From NCBI RefSeq assembly GCF_000716435.1, contig NZ_JNWO01000022.1, forward strand, positions 1 to 64,000: DNA of 64,000 nt. Reading direction: 5' to 3'. Positions 40,631 to 49,079 of the stretch are shown piece after piece. How positions within the stretch are numbered: position 1 is the first letter of the stretch; the number at the start of each line of letters is the position of its first letter. Both the position numbers and the translations under genes were made by a program. The notes beneath the pieces were generated by a model. That model saw nothing but the letters and a program-made list of their open reading frames with translations, ran no database searches and had not been told where the DNA came from. The stretch comes from Streptomyces xylophagus (GTDB lineage: Bacteria > Actinomycetota > Actinomycetes > Streptomycetales > Streptomycetaceae).

Positions 40631-41071
40631 CTAGTGCGGCGGCGCGGCCAGTTGAGCCAGCACCTGGTGCAGCGGCTCGGCGGCCCGCTTCCGGTACTCC
40701 TGGATCGCCCAGCCGTTCCCGTCCGGGTCCTTGAAGTACATGAAGGTGGCACCGTCCTGCGGCGCGAACTGCACCGGCTCACTGACGTCGAGCCCGCGCG
40801 CGGTGAGCTCGTCGTACGCCGCCTTCGCGTCCTGCACGCACAACTGCATGCCGTGGTACGTCCCCGGCTGCGGGGTCCCGGTGGGGATCTGCAGCCCGTC
40901 CACCAGAGCGATGGAACATCCGGACCCGGGCGGCGTGAGCTGCACGATCCGTACGCCCTCCATCACCTCGCCGTCGAGATCGACATGGAAGCCGACCTTG
41001 TCGCGGTAGAACTCCTTGGCCCGGTCCACGTCGGAGACGGGGAGAAGGATCACTTCGAGGGTCATGTCCAT
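40631..41071 (-). CDS. VOC family protein (glyoxalase-like)
   Basis: A 146-residue single-domain VOC protein: LEVILLPVSDVDRAKEFYRD at the N-terminus, then MQLCVQDAKAAYDELTARG, and FMYFKDPDGNGWAIQEYR with the conserved Glu metal ligand. It may be a lyase, dioxygenase or binding protein for a small hydrophobic molecule; no context fixes the substrate. ATG 41071 has AAGGAG 8 nt upstream. It lies downstream of the PNPOx-like gene with a 45-bp gap, probably one operon. Confidence 0.88.
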   Translation of the reverse strand: MDMTLEVILLPVSDVDRAKEFYRDKVGFHVDLDGEVMEGVRIVQLTPPGSGCSIALVDGLQIPTGTPQPGTYHGMQLCVQDAKAAYDELTARGLDVSEPVQFAPQDGATFMYFKDPDGNGWAIQEYRKRAAEPLHQVLAQLAAPPH

Positions 41072-41084
41072 GGCTTGACTCCTT

Positions 41085-41127
41085 TGTCAGGCATCACACG
41101 AACCGTCTGTCAGGCATCACTCGAACC
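41085..41127. repeat. Short direct repeat at a gene junction
   Basis: TGTCAGGCATCACACGAACC (41085-41104) recurs at 41108-41127 with one change. The second copy overlaps the stop codon of the PNPOx-like gene. It is likely a small tandem duplication. Confidence 0.6.
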
Positions 41128-41629
41128 GCCACCGCGTCTGGCTGAACGGCTCCCCCTTACCGAAGCCGAAAACCGTGCGGGGCGCCACAGCGAACACCAA
41201 CGCGTGCCCGGAACCGTGGTGGAAGGCTCCGTCCCGCACCTCGAAGTGCCAGAAACTGCCGTACTTGGCCTCCCATGCGGCGGCCAGCTCCCGCAGCCTG
41301 CCCTCGTCCACGACCCGCACCGCCGCGCCCTCGACGACCAGGTCGTACCCCTTGTCGATGGTGCTCGTGCCGGTCGTCAGCACGACGTGCGGGTTGCCGG
41401 CGAGGTTGAGCGCCTTGCGTTCCTCGGGGCCGGTGCAGAAGTGCAGTGCCCCGTCCGCCCACACCGCCGGCAAGGGCGTCACATGCGGCCGCCCGTCCGG
41501 CCGTACCGTCGAGATCCAGAACAGCTCGGCCGCCTCCAGGTGTGCCTCGGCCGTGGCCCAGTCGGTCGCGGTGGCCGCCGGGTCGCTGTAGCGGGGGTCG
41601 AGACGGGTTCGCGGTTCCTTGTGGGTCAT
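41117..41629 (-). CDS. Pyridoxamine 5'-phosphate oxidase family (FMN/F420-binding split barrel) protein
   Basis: A 170-residue split-barrel flavin- or F420-binding protein: LFWISTVRPDGRPHVTPLPAVW, ALHFCTGPEERKALNLAGNP and VVLTTGTSTIDKGYDLVVEG are the typical strands. Many actinobacterial members use F420 or are of unknown reaction. ATG 41629 has GGGAG 5-7 nt upstream. It is probably co-transcribed with the VOC gene that follows. Confidence 0.88.
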   Translation of the reverse strand: MTHKEPRTRLDPRYSDPAATATDWATAEAHLEAAELFWISTVRPDGRPHVTPLPAVWADGALHFCTGPEERKALNLAGNPHVVLTTGTSTIDKGYDLVVEGAAVRVVDEGRLRELAAAWEAKYGSFWHFEVRDGAFHHGSGHALVFAVAPRTVFGFGKGEPFSQTRWRFE

Positions 41630-41800
41630 CGGCTACTCCCTGTTTCTGCCTGTCGGTGGTTTCAGTGGTTCCCACAGGACAGACCCCGTACCGCGCCGGA
41701 ACTCATCGCCGCACGCCCCGGGGCCACCGCCCGTACCTGCGGTTAGGCTCGGGACGTTACGACCTAGATCCGCACGACCTTGATCCGAGGGAGGCCGAGG

Positions 41801-44800
41801 ATGACGGCGCCGGGGCGCAGAAGCAGCACCTTCTCGCGACTGCTGCGGCACGGCTTCACCGATCCCTCGGCGGCCGAGCGGCTCCTGGAGAGCGCGGAGC
41901 TGGCGCCGATAAGGAACGACCCGGTCCTGCTGGAGGCCCTCGGCGCCACCGCCGACCCCGACCTGGCCCTTCAGGGTCTCGTACGACTCCTGGAGGCGCA
42001 GCCCGAGGACACCCCGCGCCGTGAGCTGCTGGACACGCTGATCGCGGCGAAACCCCTACGGGACCGGCTGCTCGGGGTGCTCGGCGCCTCCGCCGCCCTC
42101 GGCGACCATCTCGCCCGGCACCCGCGCGACTGGCACGCCCTCGTGATGTACGAGCCGCGCGACCTCCACCCCGGGGTGGAGGAGTTCGAGCGCGGGCTCG
42201 CCGAGGCCACCGACCCCGTCGCCCTCCGTGTCGCCTACCGCCGCTGCCTGCTCTCCATCGCCGCCCGTGACGTGTGCGGCACCACCGACCTCGCGCAGAC
42301 CGCCGCCGAACTCGCCGACCTCGCGACCGCCACCCTGCGCGCCGCGCTCGCCATCGCCGGTGCCGCCGCGCCCGAGGACGCCGCGCTGTGCCGGCTCGCG
42401 GTGATCGCGATGGGCAAGTGCGGCGGCCACGAGCTGAACTACGTCTCCGACGTCGACGTCATCTTCGTCGGCGAGGCCGTCGACGGTGCCGACGAGGGCA
42501 AGGCGCTGCGCGCGGCCACCAAGCTCGCCGCGCACATGATGCGGATCTGCTCCGAGACCACCGTCGAGGGGTCCATCTGGCCCGTCGACGCCAACCTCCG
42601 CCCCGAGGGCCGCAACGGCCCGCTGGTCCGCACCCTCGCCAGCCACCTCGCCTACTACCAACGCTGGGCCAAGACCTGGGAGTTCCAGGCCCTGCTCAAG
42701 GCCCGCCCGGTGGCCGGCGACCTCGCGCTCGGCGAGGAGTACGTCACCGCCCTCGAACCCCTCGTGTGGACGGCGGCCGAGCGCGAGAACTTCGTCACCG
42801 ACGTGCAGAAGATGCGCCGTCGCGTCATCGAGAACATCCCCGCCGCCGAGATCGACCGCGAACTCAAGCTCGCCCCCGGCGGCCTCCGGGACGTCGAATT
42901 CGCTGTCCAGCTCCTGCAGTTGGTGCACGGCCGCGCCGACACCTCGCTGCGCAGCGGCACCACGCTCGTCGCGCTGGAGGCCCTCGCCGCCGGCGGCTAC
43001 GTCGGCCGCGAGGACGCCGCCCGGCTCGACGACGCCTACCGCTTCCTGCGCACGATGGAACACCGCATCCAGCTCTACCGGTTGCGCCGCACCCACCTGG
43101 TCCCCGTCGAGGAGGCCGACCAGCGCCGCCTCGGCCGCTCGCTGGGCCTGCGCACCGACCCGGTCGCCGAGCTGAACCGCGAGTGGAAGCGCCACGCCAC
43201 CGTCGTACGACGCCTGCACGAGAAGCTCTTCTACCGTCCGCTGCTCGACGCGGTCGCCCAACTCGCCCCCGGCGAGACCAGGTTGAGTCCCAAGGCGGCC
43301 CGCGAGCGCATGGTCGCGCTCGGCTACCACGACCCCGCCGCCGCCCTGCGTCACCTGGAGGCCCTCGCCTCCGGCGTCACCCGCAAGGCCGCCATCCAAC
43401 GCACCCTGCTGCCCGTCCTGTTGGGCTGGTTCGCGGACTCCGCCGACCCGGACGCGGGCCTGCTCAACTTCCGCAAGGTGTCCGACGCCCTCGGCAAGAC
43501 CCCTTGGTACCTACGGCTGTTGAGGGACGAGGGCGCCGCCGCCGAGAACCTCGCCCGCGTCCTGTCCGCCGGCCGCCTCGCCCCCGACCTCCTCATGCGC
43601 GCCCCCGAAGCGGTCGCCCTCCTCGGCGACGGCGACGGCGGCAGCGGCCTCGAACCCCGCGACCGCGCCCACCTGGAGCAGGAGATACTGGCCGCGGTGG
43701 GCCGTGCCGACGACGCCGTCCAGGCGGTCACCTTCGCCCGGGGCGTCCGCCGCCGCGAACTCTTCCGTACGGCCGCCTTCGACATCGTCGGCTCCTACGG
43801 CACCGAGACCCAGCCCGTCGAAGCGGATCAGGGCGCCCTCGTCGACCGGGTCGGCGGCGCCGTCTCCGACCTGACCGCCGCGACCCTCGCCGGCACCCTG
43901 CGCGCGGTGGTCCGCGAGGGCTGGGGCGACACCCTCCCCACCCGCTTCGCCGTCATCGGCATGGGCCGCTTCGGCGGCCACGAACTGGGCTACGGCTCCG
44001 ACGCGGACGTCCTGTTCGTGCACGAACCCCGCGAGGGCGTGCCGGAGCGTGAGGCCTCCGAGGCGGCCAACAAGGTCGTCTCCGAGATGCGCCGACTGCT
44101 CCAGGTCGCCAGTTCTGACCCGCCCCTGCTGATCGACGCGGATCTCCGGCCGGAGGGTAAATCGGGGCCGCTCGTGCGGTCGTTGAACTCCTACGAGGCC
44201 TACTACCGCCGGTGGTCGCTGGTTTGGGAGTCCCAGGCGTTGTTGCGGGCGGAACCTGTTGCCGGGGACGAGGAGTTGGGGCGGCGCTTCATCGAGCTGA
44301 TCGATCCTCTGCGGTATCCGGCGGAGGGGCTCGGGGACGACGCCGTACGGGAGATTCGGCGGCTGAAGGCCCGTATGGAGTCCGAGCGGATGCCTCGCGG
44401 CGCGGACTCGACGCTGCACACCAAGCTGGGGCGTGGGGGGCTCTCGGACGTCGAGTGGACCGTGCAGCTGATGCAGTTGCAGCATGGCTGGAGCGAGCCG
44501 GGGTTGCGGACCACTCGTACGCGGGAGGCTCTTGCCGCGGCGTGTGCGGCCGAGCTGATCTCGGTGGAGGATGCGTCGACGTTGGACGAGGCGTGGGTGT
44601 TGGCCACGCGGGTTCGTAACGCGGTGATGTTGGTGCGGGGGCGGGCGGGGGATACGTTTCCGTCTGAGCCGCGTGAACTTGCTGCGGTGGGGCGGTACTT
44701 GGGGTATGGGCCGGGGCATGTGGGGGACATGCTCGATGACTATCGGCGTACGACTCGTCGGGCTCGGGGTGTGGTGGATCTGCTGTTTTACGGGGCGGCT

Positions 44801-44803
44801 TAA
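41801..44803 (+). CDS. glnE: Bifunctional glutamine synthetase adenylyltransferase/adenylyl-removing enzyme
   Basis: A 1000-residue enzyme that adds AMP to (and removes it from) type I glutamine synthetase, GlnA1 in Streptomyces, according to nitrogen state. Two nucleotidyltransferase domains each show the G-x-GG-x-E-L-x-Y-x-S-D-x-D signature: MGKCGGHELNYVSDVDVIF near residue 204 and MGRFGGHELGYGSDADVLF near residue 721. Helical GlnD-type domains follow each. The length is normal for actinobacteria. ATG 41801 follows GAGGGAGGCCGAGG; a TTG upstream is less likely. Its stop overlaps the end of the convergent EamA gene. GlnA2 in this window lacks the target tyrosine, so it is not the expected substrate. 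Confidence 0.95.
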   Translation: MTAPGRRSSTFSRLLRHGFTDPSAAERLLESAELAPIRNDPVLLEALGATADPDLALQGLVRLLEAQPEDTPRRELLDTLIAAKPLRDRLLGVLGASAALGDHLARHPRDWHALVMYEPRDLHPGVEEFERGLAEATDPVALRVAYRRCLLSIAARDVCGTTDLAQTAAELADLATATLRAALAIAGAAAPEDAALCRLAVIAMGKCGGHELNYVSDVDVIFVGEAVDGADEGKALRAATKLAAHMMRICSETTVEGSIWPVDANLRPEGRNGPLVRTLASHLAYYQRWAKTWEFQALLKARPVAGDLALGEEYVTALEPLVWTAAERENFVTDVQKMRRRVIENIPAAEIDRELKLAPGGLRDVEFAVQLLQLVHGRADTSLRSGTTLVALEALAAGGYVGREDAARLDDAYRFLRTMEHRIQLYRLRRTHLVPVEEADQRRLGRSLGLRTDPVAELNREWKRHATVVRRLHEKLFYRPLLDAVAQLAPGETRLSPKAARERMVALGYHDPAAALRHLEALASGVTRKAAIQRTLLPVLLGWFADSADPDAGLLNFRKVSDALGKTPWYLRLLRDEGAAAENLARVLSAGRLAPDLLMRAPEAVALLGDGDGGSGLEPRDRAHLEQEILAAVGRADDAVQAVTFARGVRRRELFRTAAFDIVGSYGTETQPVEADQGALVDRVGGAVSDLTAATLAGTLRAVVREGWGDTLPTRFAVIGMGRFGGHELGYGSDADVLFVHEPREGVPEREASEAANKVVSEMRRLLQVASSDPPLLIDADLRPEGKSGPLVRSLNSYEAYYRRWSLVWESQALLRAEPVAGDEELGRRFIELIDPLRYPAEGLGDDAVREIRRLKARMESERMPRGADSTLHTKLGRGGLSDVEWTVQLMQLQHGWSEPGLRTTRTREALAAACAAELISVEDASTLDEAWVLATRVRNAVMLVRGRAGDTFPSEPRELAAVGRYLGYGPGHVGDMLDDYRRTTRRARGVVDLLFYGAA

Positions 44804-45732
44804 GCGGGTTGGTTTTTGGCTGCGGGCCGGTGGGGGCTGGGCGCGCAGTTCCCCGCGCCCCTAAAAGCCTTCACTGAGCGGTGTCTTGTCAGGGCTACGC
44901 CCACCAGGACTACCGTCATGCCCGTCACCATCCGCAACCCCACCTTCTCGTCCAGCAGCACCGCACCCAGTGATACCGACACAACTGGCAGTAGATAACC
45001 GACCGTTGCCGCGCTCGTCGCGCCCTCGTCGGCTATCAGGCGGTAGTTGAGGTAGAAGGTGACGCCGGTGCCCAGGATGCCCAGGGTGGTCACCGCGAGC
45101 AGGGCCGTGAGGTCGGGGTGTACCGGGCCGGAGGCTGGTACGGCGAGCGTGGTCCAGGCCGTTGCCGCCATCAGTTGGGCCGCCGACATCGCCAACGGGG
45201 CCTGGCCCGTGGTGAGTTTGCGGGCCATGTACGCGAAGGCCACGGCGTAGCTCGCGGCGGCGCCCAGGAGAGCGAGCGCGCCCCAGCTCAGCAGGCCCGA
45301 GCGGTGCCACGGGGCGAAGATCAGGACCGTACCGGCGAAGCCGAGGAGGAGTCCGGTCAGGCGGGCTCGGCTCAGGCCGCGGTCGGTGCCCAGGGTGATG
45401 CCGATCAGCAGGGACCACAAGGGAGTTGTGGCGTTCAGGACGCCCGCGACGCCGGAGTCGACGGTCTGCTCGCCCACGCTGAACAGGGCGAAGGGGATGG
45501 CGTTGCAGAACAGGGCGGCCACCGCGAGCCGGGCCCAGGTCGTGCGGTCGCGGGGCAGGCGTTGGCCTGCCGCGCGGGCCAGTGCCAGGAGCACGGCCGT
45601 GCCCAGGGCGCAGCGGGTGATGGTGATCTGGGCGGGGGAGAGGCCGTGGTTCAGGGCGAGTTTGATCCACAGGAAGCCCGAGCCCCACAGGAGGGCGAGC
45701 GCGGCCATGCGGAGTGTGGAGGCGGGCTGCAT
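44800..45732 (-). CDS. EamA/DMT-family transporter
   Basis: A 310-residue permease with ten transmembrane helices in two EamA halves: MAALALLWGSGFLWIKLAL, SGVAGVLNATTPLWSLLIGI, and GATSAATVGYLLPVVSVSLG. It is predicted to export amino acids or other metabolites. ATG 45732 faces a LysR gene transcribed away from it, a typical regulator-target pair. The last 20 or so residues (RGAGNCAPSPH and on) are encoded by a widespread intergenic repeat (44823-44870) rather than by the ancestral gene, so the C-terminus appears recently altered. It overlaps glnE by 4 bp at the 3' ends. Confidence 0.9.
   Translation of the reverse strand: MQPASTLRMAALALLWGSGFLWIKLALNHGLSPAQITITRCALGTAVLLALARAAGQRLPRDRTTWARLAVAALFCNAIPFALFSVGEQTVDSGVAGVLNATTPLWSLLIGITLGTDRGLSRARLTGLLLGFAGTVLIFAPWHRSGLLSWGALALLGAAASYAVAFAYMARKLTTGQAPLAMSAAQLMAATAWTTLAVPASGPVHPDLTALLAVTTLGILGTGVTFYLNYRLIADEGATSAATVGYLLPVVSVSLGAVLLDEKVGLRMVTGMTVVLVGVALTRHRSVKAFRGAGNCAPSPHRPAAKNQPA
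44823..44870. repeat. Streptomyces GC-rich intergenic repeat
   Basis: The block contains GGGGGCTGGGCGCGCAGTTC and CCCGCGCCCC. An inverted copy is at 52376-52435. In many Streptomyces this repeat acts as a terminator-like element; here it lies inside the end of the EamA reading frame. Confidence 0.75.
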
Positions 45733-45779
45733 GGGTCTACGGTCGGGCAGGGGACGTGTGAGGACAAGTGAAAGATTCT

Positions 45780-45790
45780 ACAGTCACTGT
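45780..45790. promoter_or_regulatory. Palindrome between EamA and LysR genes
   Basis: ACAGT-C-ACTGT, just upstream of the LysR -10 box, in the intergenic gap shared with the EamA gene. It is a candidate LysR binding site. Confidence 0.4.
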
Positions 45791-45796
45791 TAACCT
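45791..45796 (+). promoter_or_regulatory. -10 box of the leaderless lysR-type gene
   Basis: TAACCT ends 7 nt before ATG 45804, with no ribosome binding site; it supports a leaderless transcript and the 45804 start. Confidence 0.45.
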
Positions 45797-45803
45797 CGGC
45801 TAC

Positions 45804-46694
45804 ATGCTTGATGTGCGGCGCATGCAGGTCCTGCGGGCGGTGGTGGGCAGCGGGTCGGTGACCGCGGCGGCGGCCCGGCTCGGTTACACCCCGTCGGCCG
45901 TGAGTCAGCAGATCGGGGCGCTGGAGAAGGAGGCCGGGACCGCGCTGCTGGAGCGGGTCGGGCGCGGGGTGCGGCCCACGGCGGCGGGACTGCTGCTCAC
46001 CGGGTACGCGGACGCGATCGCCGGGCAGGTCGCCGAGGCGGAGACGGCGCTGGCGGACCTGGTGGCCGGGCGCACGGGACGGCTCACGGTCCGCTACTTC
46101 GCCACCGCCGGCGCCGCCCTGGTCGCCCCCGCCGTGGCCCGGCTCCGCGTCGAACACCCGGGCGTGCAGCTGGAGTTGAGGCTGTCCGACCCGGAGGATC
46201 CGCTGCCGGAGGTGAAGGAGGGGCGCGCGGATGTCGCGCTGGTGGTCGGGGCGTCCGGCGGCCATGACGGCGTACGGCTGGTGAAGCTGCTCGACGATCC
46301 GTATCTCGCCGTACTGCCGAAGGGGCATCGGCTGGCCGCGCGGCGGAGCGTGGAGCTGCGGGAGCTGGCGGGGGAGACCTGGGTCGGCAGTGAGTGGCCG
46401 GGGCCTTGCCTCGACGCTCAGCTCGACGCGTGCGAGGCGGCGGGGTTCCGGCCGAGGTTCGCCGTCCAGAGCGAGGACTACGTGACCGCGCAGGGGTTTG
46501 TCGCGGCGGGCCTCGGGGTGAGCCTGATTCCCCGGCTGGGGCTCGGGAGCCGGCATCCGGACGTGGTCGTACGGGTCGTACGGGATCCGGAGCCGGTGCG
46601 GAGCATCTACGCGGCCGTACGGGAGACCGCGCCGCCGCAGCCGGCCCTGCGGGCGTTTCTGGCGGCACTGCGGGACGCGGCGGGCGAGGGTTAG
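45804..46694 (+). CDS. LysR family transcriptional regulator
   Basis: A 296-residue regulator with an N-terminal winged helix (MLDVRRMQVLRAVVGSGSVTAAAARLGYTPSAVSQQIGALE-type pattern, about 1-60) and a two-lobed effector-binding domain (about 85-290) with LTVRYFATAGAALVAPAVARL and GFVAAGLGVSLIPRLGLG. ATG 45804 was chosen for the promoter geometry; the longer GTG 45768 start would place the -10 box inside the gene. Divergence from an EamA exporter suggests it controls export of an amino acid-like effector. Confidence 0.9.
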   Translation: MLDVRRMQVLRAVVGSGSVTAAAARLGYTPSAVSQQIGALEKEAGTALLERVGRGVRPTAAGLLLTGYADAIAGQVAEAETALADLVAGRTGRLTVRYFATAGAALVAPAVARLRVEHPGVQLELRLSDPEDPLPEVKEGRADVALVVGASGGHDGVRLVKLLDDPYLAVLPKGHRLAARRSVELRELAGETWVGSEWPGPCLDAQLDACEAAGFRPRFAVQSEDYVTAQGFVAAGLGVSLIPRLGLGSRHPDVVVRVVRDPEPVRSIYAAVRETAPPQPALRAFLAALRDAAGEG

Positions 46695-47551
46695 GCCCTG
46701 GTGGGCAGCAAGGAGCCGCCCGCTCCCCGTACCGCCACCGTCCTCGGCAGGGCGTACGGGAACGTGCCGTACCAGAGGCGGGCCACCGTGAAGCCGAAGG
46801 CCAGGCAGATCATGCCGCCCACCGCGTCGAGCCAGAAGTGGTTGGCGGTGGCGACGATGACCGTCAGGGTCACGGCCGGGTAGAGGAGGCCGAGGATGCG
46901 GACCCAGGGGAGCTTGGCCAGCGCGAAGATCGTCAGGCCGCACCACAGGGACCAGCCGATGTGCATGGACGGCATCGCGGCGTACTGGTTCGACACGTGT
47001 TTCAGGTCGCCGGACGCCATCGAACCCCAGGTCTGGTGGACCATGACGGTGTCGACGAAGTGGCTGCCGTTCATGAGGCGGGGCGGAGCCAGGGGGAACA
47101 GGTAGTAACCGACCAGGGCCACAGCCGTAGTCGCGAACAGCACCAGGCGCGTCGCCGCATAGCGGCCCGGATGACTGCGGTACAGCCACACCAGGACACC
47201 CAGCGTTACCACGAAGTGCAGTGTCGCGTAGTAGTAGTTCATGCCGACGATCAGCCAAGTCACCGAGTTGAGCGCGTGGTTGACCGACTGCTCGACGGCG
47301 ATCCCGAGATCGTTCTCGACGCGCCAGATCCAGTCGGCGTTGCGCAGTGCCTCGGACCGCTGTTCCGGAACCGCGTTGCGGATCAGTGAGTACGTCCAGT
47401 AACTCACCGCGATCAGCAGGATCTCGAACCACAACCGGGGGCGGCGCGGGGTCCGCAGCCGGCGCAGAAAGCCCGGCCCCGCGGCGTCCGCGACGGGGCT
47501 CGGAACGGCTTCTTCACGGCCTTCCAATGTCGTCACGGTGGTCTCACCCAT
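46691..47551 (-). CDS. PAP2-family phosphatase (inositolphosphotransferase Aur1/Ipt1-like)
   Basis: A 286-residue membrane protein with six predicted helices and the PAP2 signature residues in MPSMHIGWSLW (first His) and ATANHFWLDAVGG (second His and Asp). This is the PAP2_3 subgroup, related to inositol-phosphoceramide synthases and undecaprenyl-type lipid phosphatases. A lipid-phosphate substrate is likely; the exact one is unknown. ATG 47551 is taken; a GTG two codons upstream is possible. It overlaps the end of the LysR gene by 4 bp, convergently. Confidence 0.85.
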   Translation of the reverse strand: MGETTVTTLEGREEAVPSPVADAAGPGFLRRLRTPRRPRLWFEILLIAVSYWTYSLIRNAVPEQRSEALRNADWIWRVENDLGIAVEQSVNHALNSVTWLIVGMNYYYATLHFVVTLGVLVWLYRSHPGRYAATRLVLFATTAVALVGYYLFPLAPPRLMNGSHFVDTVMVHQTWGSMASGDLKHVSNQYAAMPSMHIGWSLWCGLTIFALAKLPWVRILGLLYPAVTLTVIVATANHFWLDAVGGMICLAFGFTVARLWYGTFPYALPRTVAVRGAGGSLLPTRA

Positions 47552-47682
47552 AGACACGAAGTCTGCCAGAAAAGGCTTCCGCGACCGATCATCCCCTGGT
47601 CGGGTCCGGCTCGCATGTTCTACGACGAGAAGAGTCCCCGTACTACTACCAGCGCAGGGGATGTCGCCGCGTTTCCTCCCCC

Positions 47683-48765
47683 TTAGGGACGATTCCGCTC
47701 CCCGGGCGCCGAAGCCGTCGAACCCCGCACCACCAGCTCCGGCATGAACACGAACTCACTGTGCGGCGCGGGCGTCCCGCCGATCTCCTCCAGCAACGTC
47801 CGTACCGCCGCCTGCCCCATCGCCGGCACCGGCTTGCGGATCGTCGTCAGCGGCGGGTCGGTGAACGCGATCAGCGGGGAGTCGTCGAAGCCCACGACAG
47901 AGACGTCCCGGGGCACCTCGAGACCCCGCTGCCGGGCCGCCCGTATCGCGCCGAGCGCCATCATGTCGCTCGCGCACACGATCGCCGTGCACTCGCGGTC
48001 GATCAACGCGGCGGCGGCGGCCTGCCCGCCCTCCAGCGTGTACAGCGAGTGCTGGACGAGCCGGGTCTCCACGTCCTCGGCGGTCAGGGCCAGTTGGTCC
48101 TGCATCGTGCGGACGAAGCCCTCGATCTTGCGTTGTACGGGGACGAAGCGCTTGGGACCCAGCGCCAGACCGATGCGGGTGTGGCCGAGCGAGACGAGAT
48201 GCGTGACCGCGAGGGTCATCGCCGCGCGGTCGTCCGGGGAGATGAACGGCGCCTGCACCTTGGGCGAGAAGCCGTCCACGAGCACGAACGGCACGCCCTG
48301 CGCCCGCAGTTGCTCGTAGCGCTGCATGTCGGCGGAGGTGTCCGCGTGCAGCCCGGAGACGAAGATGATGCCCGCGACCCCGCGGTCGACGAGCATCTCG
48401 GTCAGCTCGTCCTCCGTCGACCCGCCCGGGGTCTGGGTGGCGAGCACCGGTGTGTAGCCCTGCCGCGTCAACGCCTGCCCTATGACCTGCGCCAGGGCGG
48501 GAAATATGGGGTTCTCCAGCTCCGGCGTGATGAGACCGACCAGACCCTCGCTGCGCTGCCGCAGCCGCACCGGACGCTCGTAGCCGAGCACGTCGAGCGC
48601 GGCGAGGACGGACTGACGGGTGGTGGCGGCGACGCCAGGCTTGCCGTTGAGGACGCGGCTGACGGTCGCTTCGCTCACCCCCGCCTGCGCGGCGATGTCG
48701 GCAAGCCGTGTGGTCACGGGAGTGGACTGTACCGGCCGTCGGCGCGCTGCGGGTTGCTGCGTCAT
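47683..48765 (-). CDS. malR: Maltose operon repressor MalR (LacI family)
   Basis: A 360-residue LacI-type repressor. Its N-terminal helix-turn-helix and hinge (about 18-68: RLADIAAQAGVSEATVSRVL then NGKPGVAATTRQ) are followed by a periplasmic-binding-like effector domain (SEGLVGLITPELENPIFPAL, VVGFDDSPLIAFTDPPLTTI). It is divergent from malE, the same arrangement as malR-malEFG in S. coelicolor and reg1 in S. lividans, where it represses malEFG and amylase genes until maltodextrin is present. ATG 48765 has GAGGGA 6 nt upstream. CTTGCA boxes in the shared upstream region are its likely operators. Confidence 0.93.
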   Translation of the reverse strand: MTQQPAARRRPVQSTPVTTRLADIAAQAGVSEATVSRVLNGKPGVAATTRQSVLAALDVLGYERPVRLRQRSEGLVGLITPELENPIFPALAQVIGQALTRQGYTPVLATQTPGGSTEDELTEMLVDRGVAGIIFVSGLHADTSADMQRYEQLRAQGVPFVLVDGFSPKVQAPFISPDDRAAMTLAVTHLVSLGHTRIGLALGPKRFVPVQRKIEGFVRTMQDQLALTAEDVETRLVQHSLYTLEGGQAAAAALIDRECTAIVCASDMMALGAIRAARQRGLEVPRDVSVVGFDDSPLIAFTDPPLTTIRKPVPAMGQAAVRTLLEEIGGTPAPHSEFVFMPELVVRGSTASAPGERNRP

Positions 48766-48820
48766 CGCGATCCCTCGTGTTCTGGTCGGCCGATGGTCGA
48801 CGTACGGCATGCGGCAAGAG

Positions 48821-48963
48821 CTTGCAGAGTCTTGCACAAGTGTCCCCTTGCCCGCTCAGCCGCACCAGTACTGGGTTTCGCGAGGGTCGAGGAGAGGTCA
48901 CAGGCGGGTAACTCTCCCGCCGTCTTGCAGTTTTTTGCAGCAAGGACTTTCGCCACGCTTGCA
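48821..48963. promoter_or_regulatory. malR-malE intergenic CTTGCA boxes (candidate MalR operators)
   Basis: CTTGCA occurs at 48821, 48831 (as CTTGCACAAG), 48924 and 48958, and GCAGCAAG at about 48937-48944 forms an inverted partner to 48924. The same core recurs upstream of the amylase and pullulanase genes. The 314-bp gap holds no gene. Confidence 0.6.
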
Positions 48964-49079
48964 TCGCTGTTACGTTCGGCGACGCCCGGCGGACGCAACG
49001 GCGCAGTCGGCAAGTCGACAGGGTGGCGGACGGGACCGCTGCCCTGCACCTCACGGGCTTTCACCCTCAAGGAGAACTC

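Noticed and set aside
44200-44619. Plus-strand frame in the end of glnE
   Set aside because: It is a different-frame shadow within glnE with no start signal.
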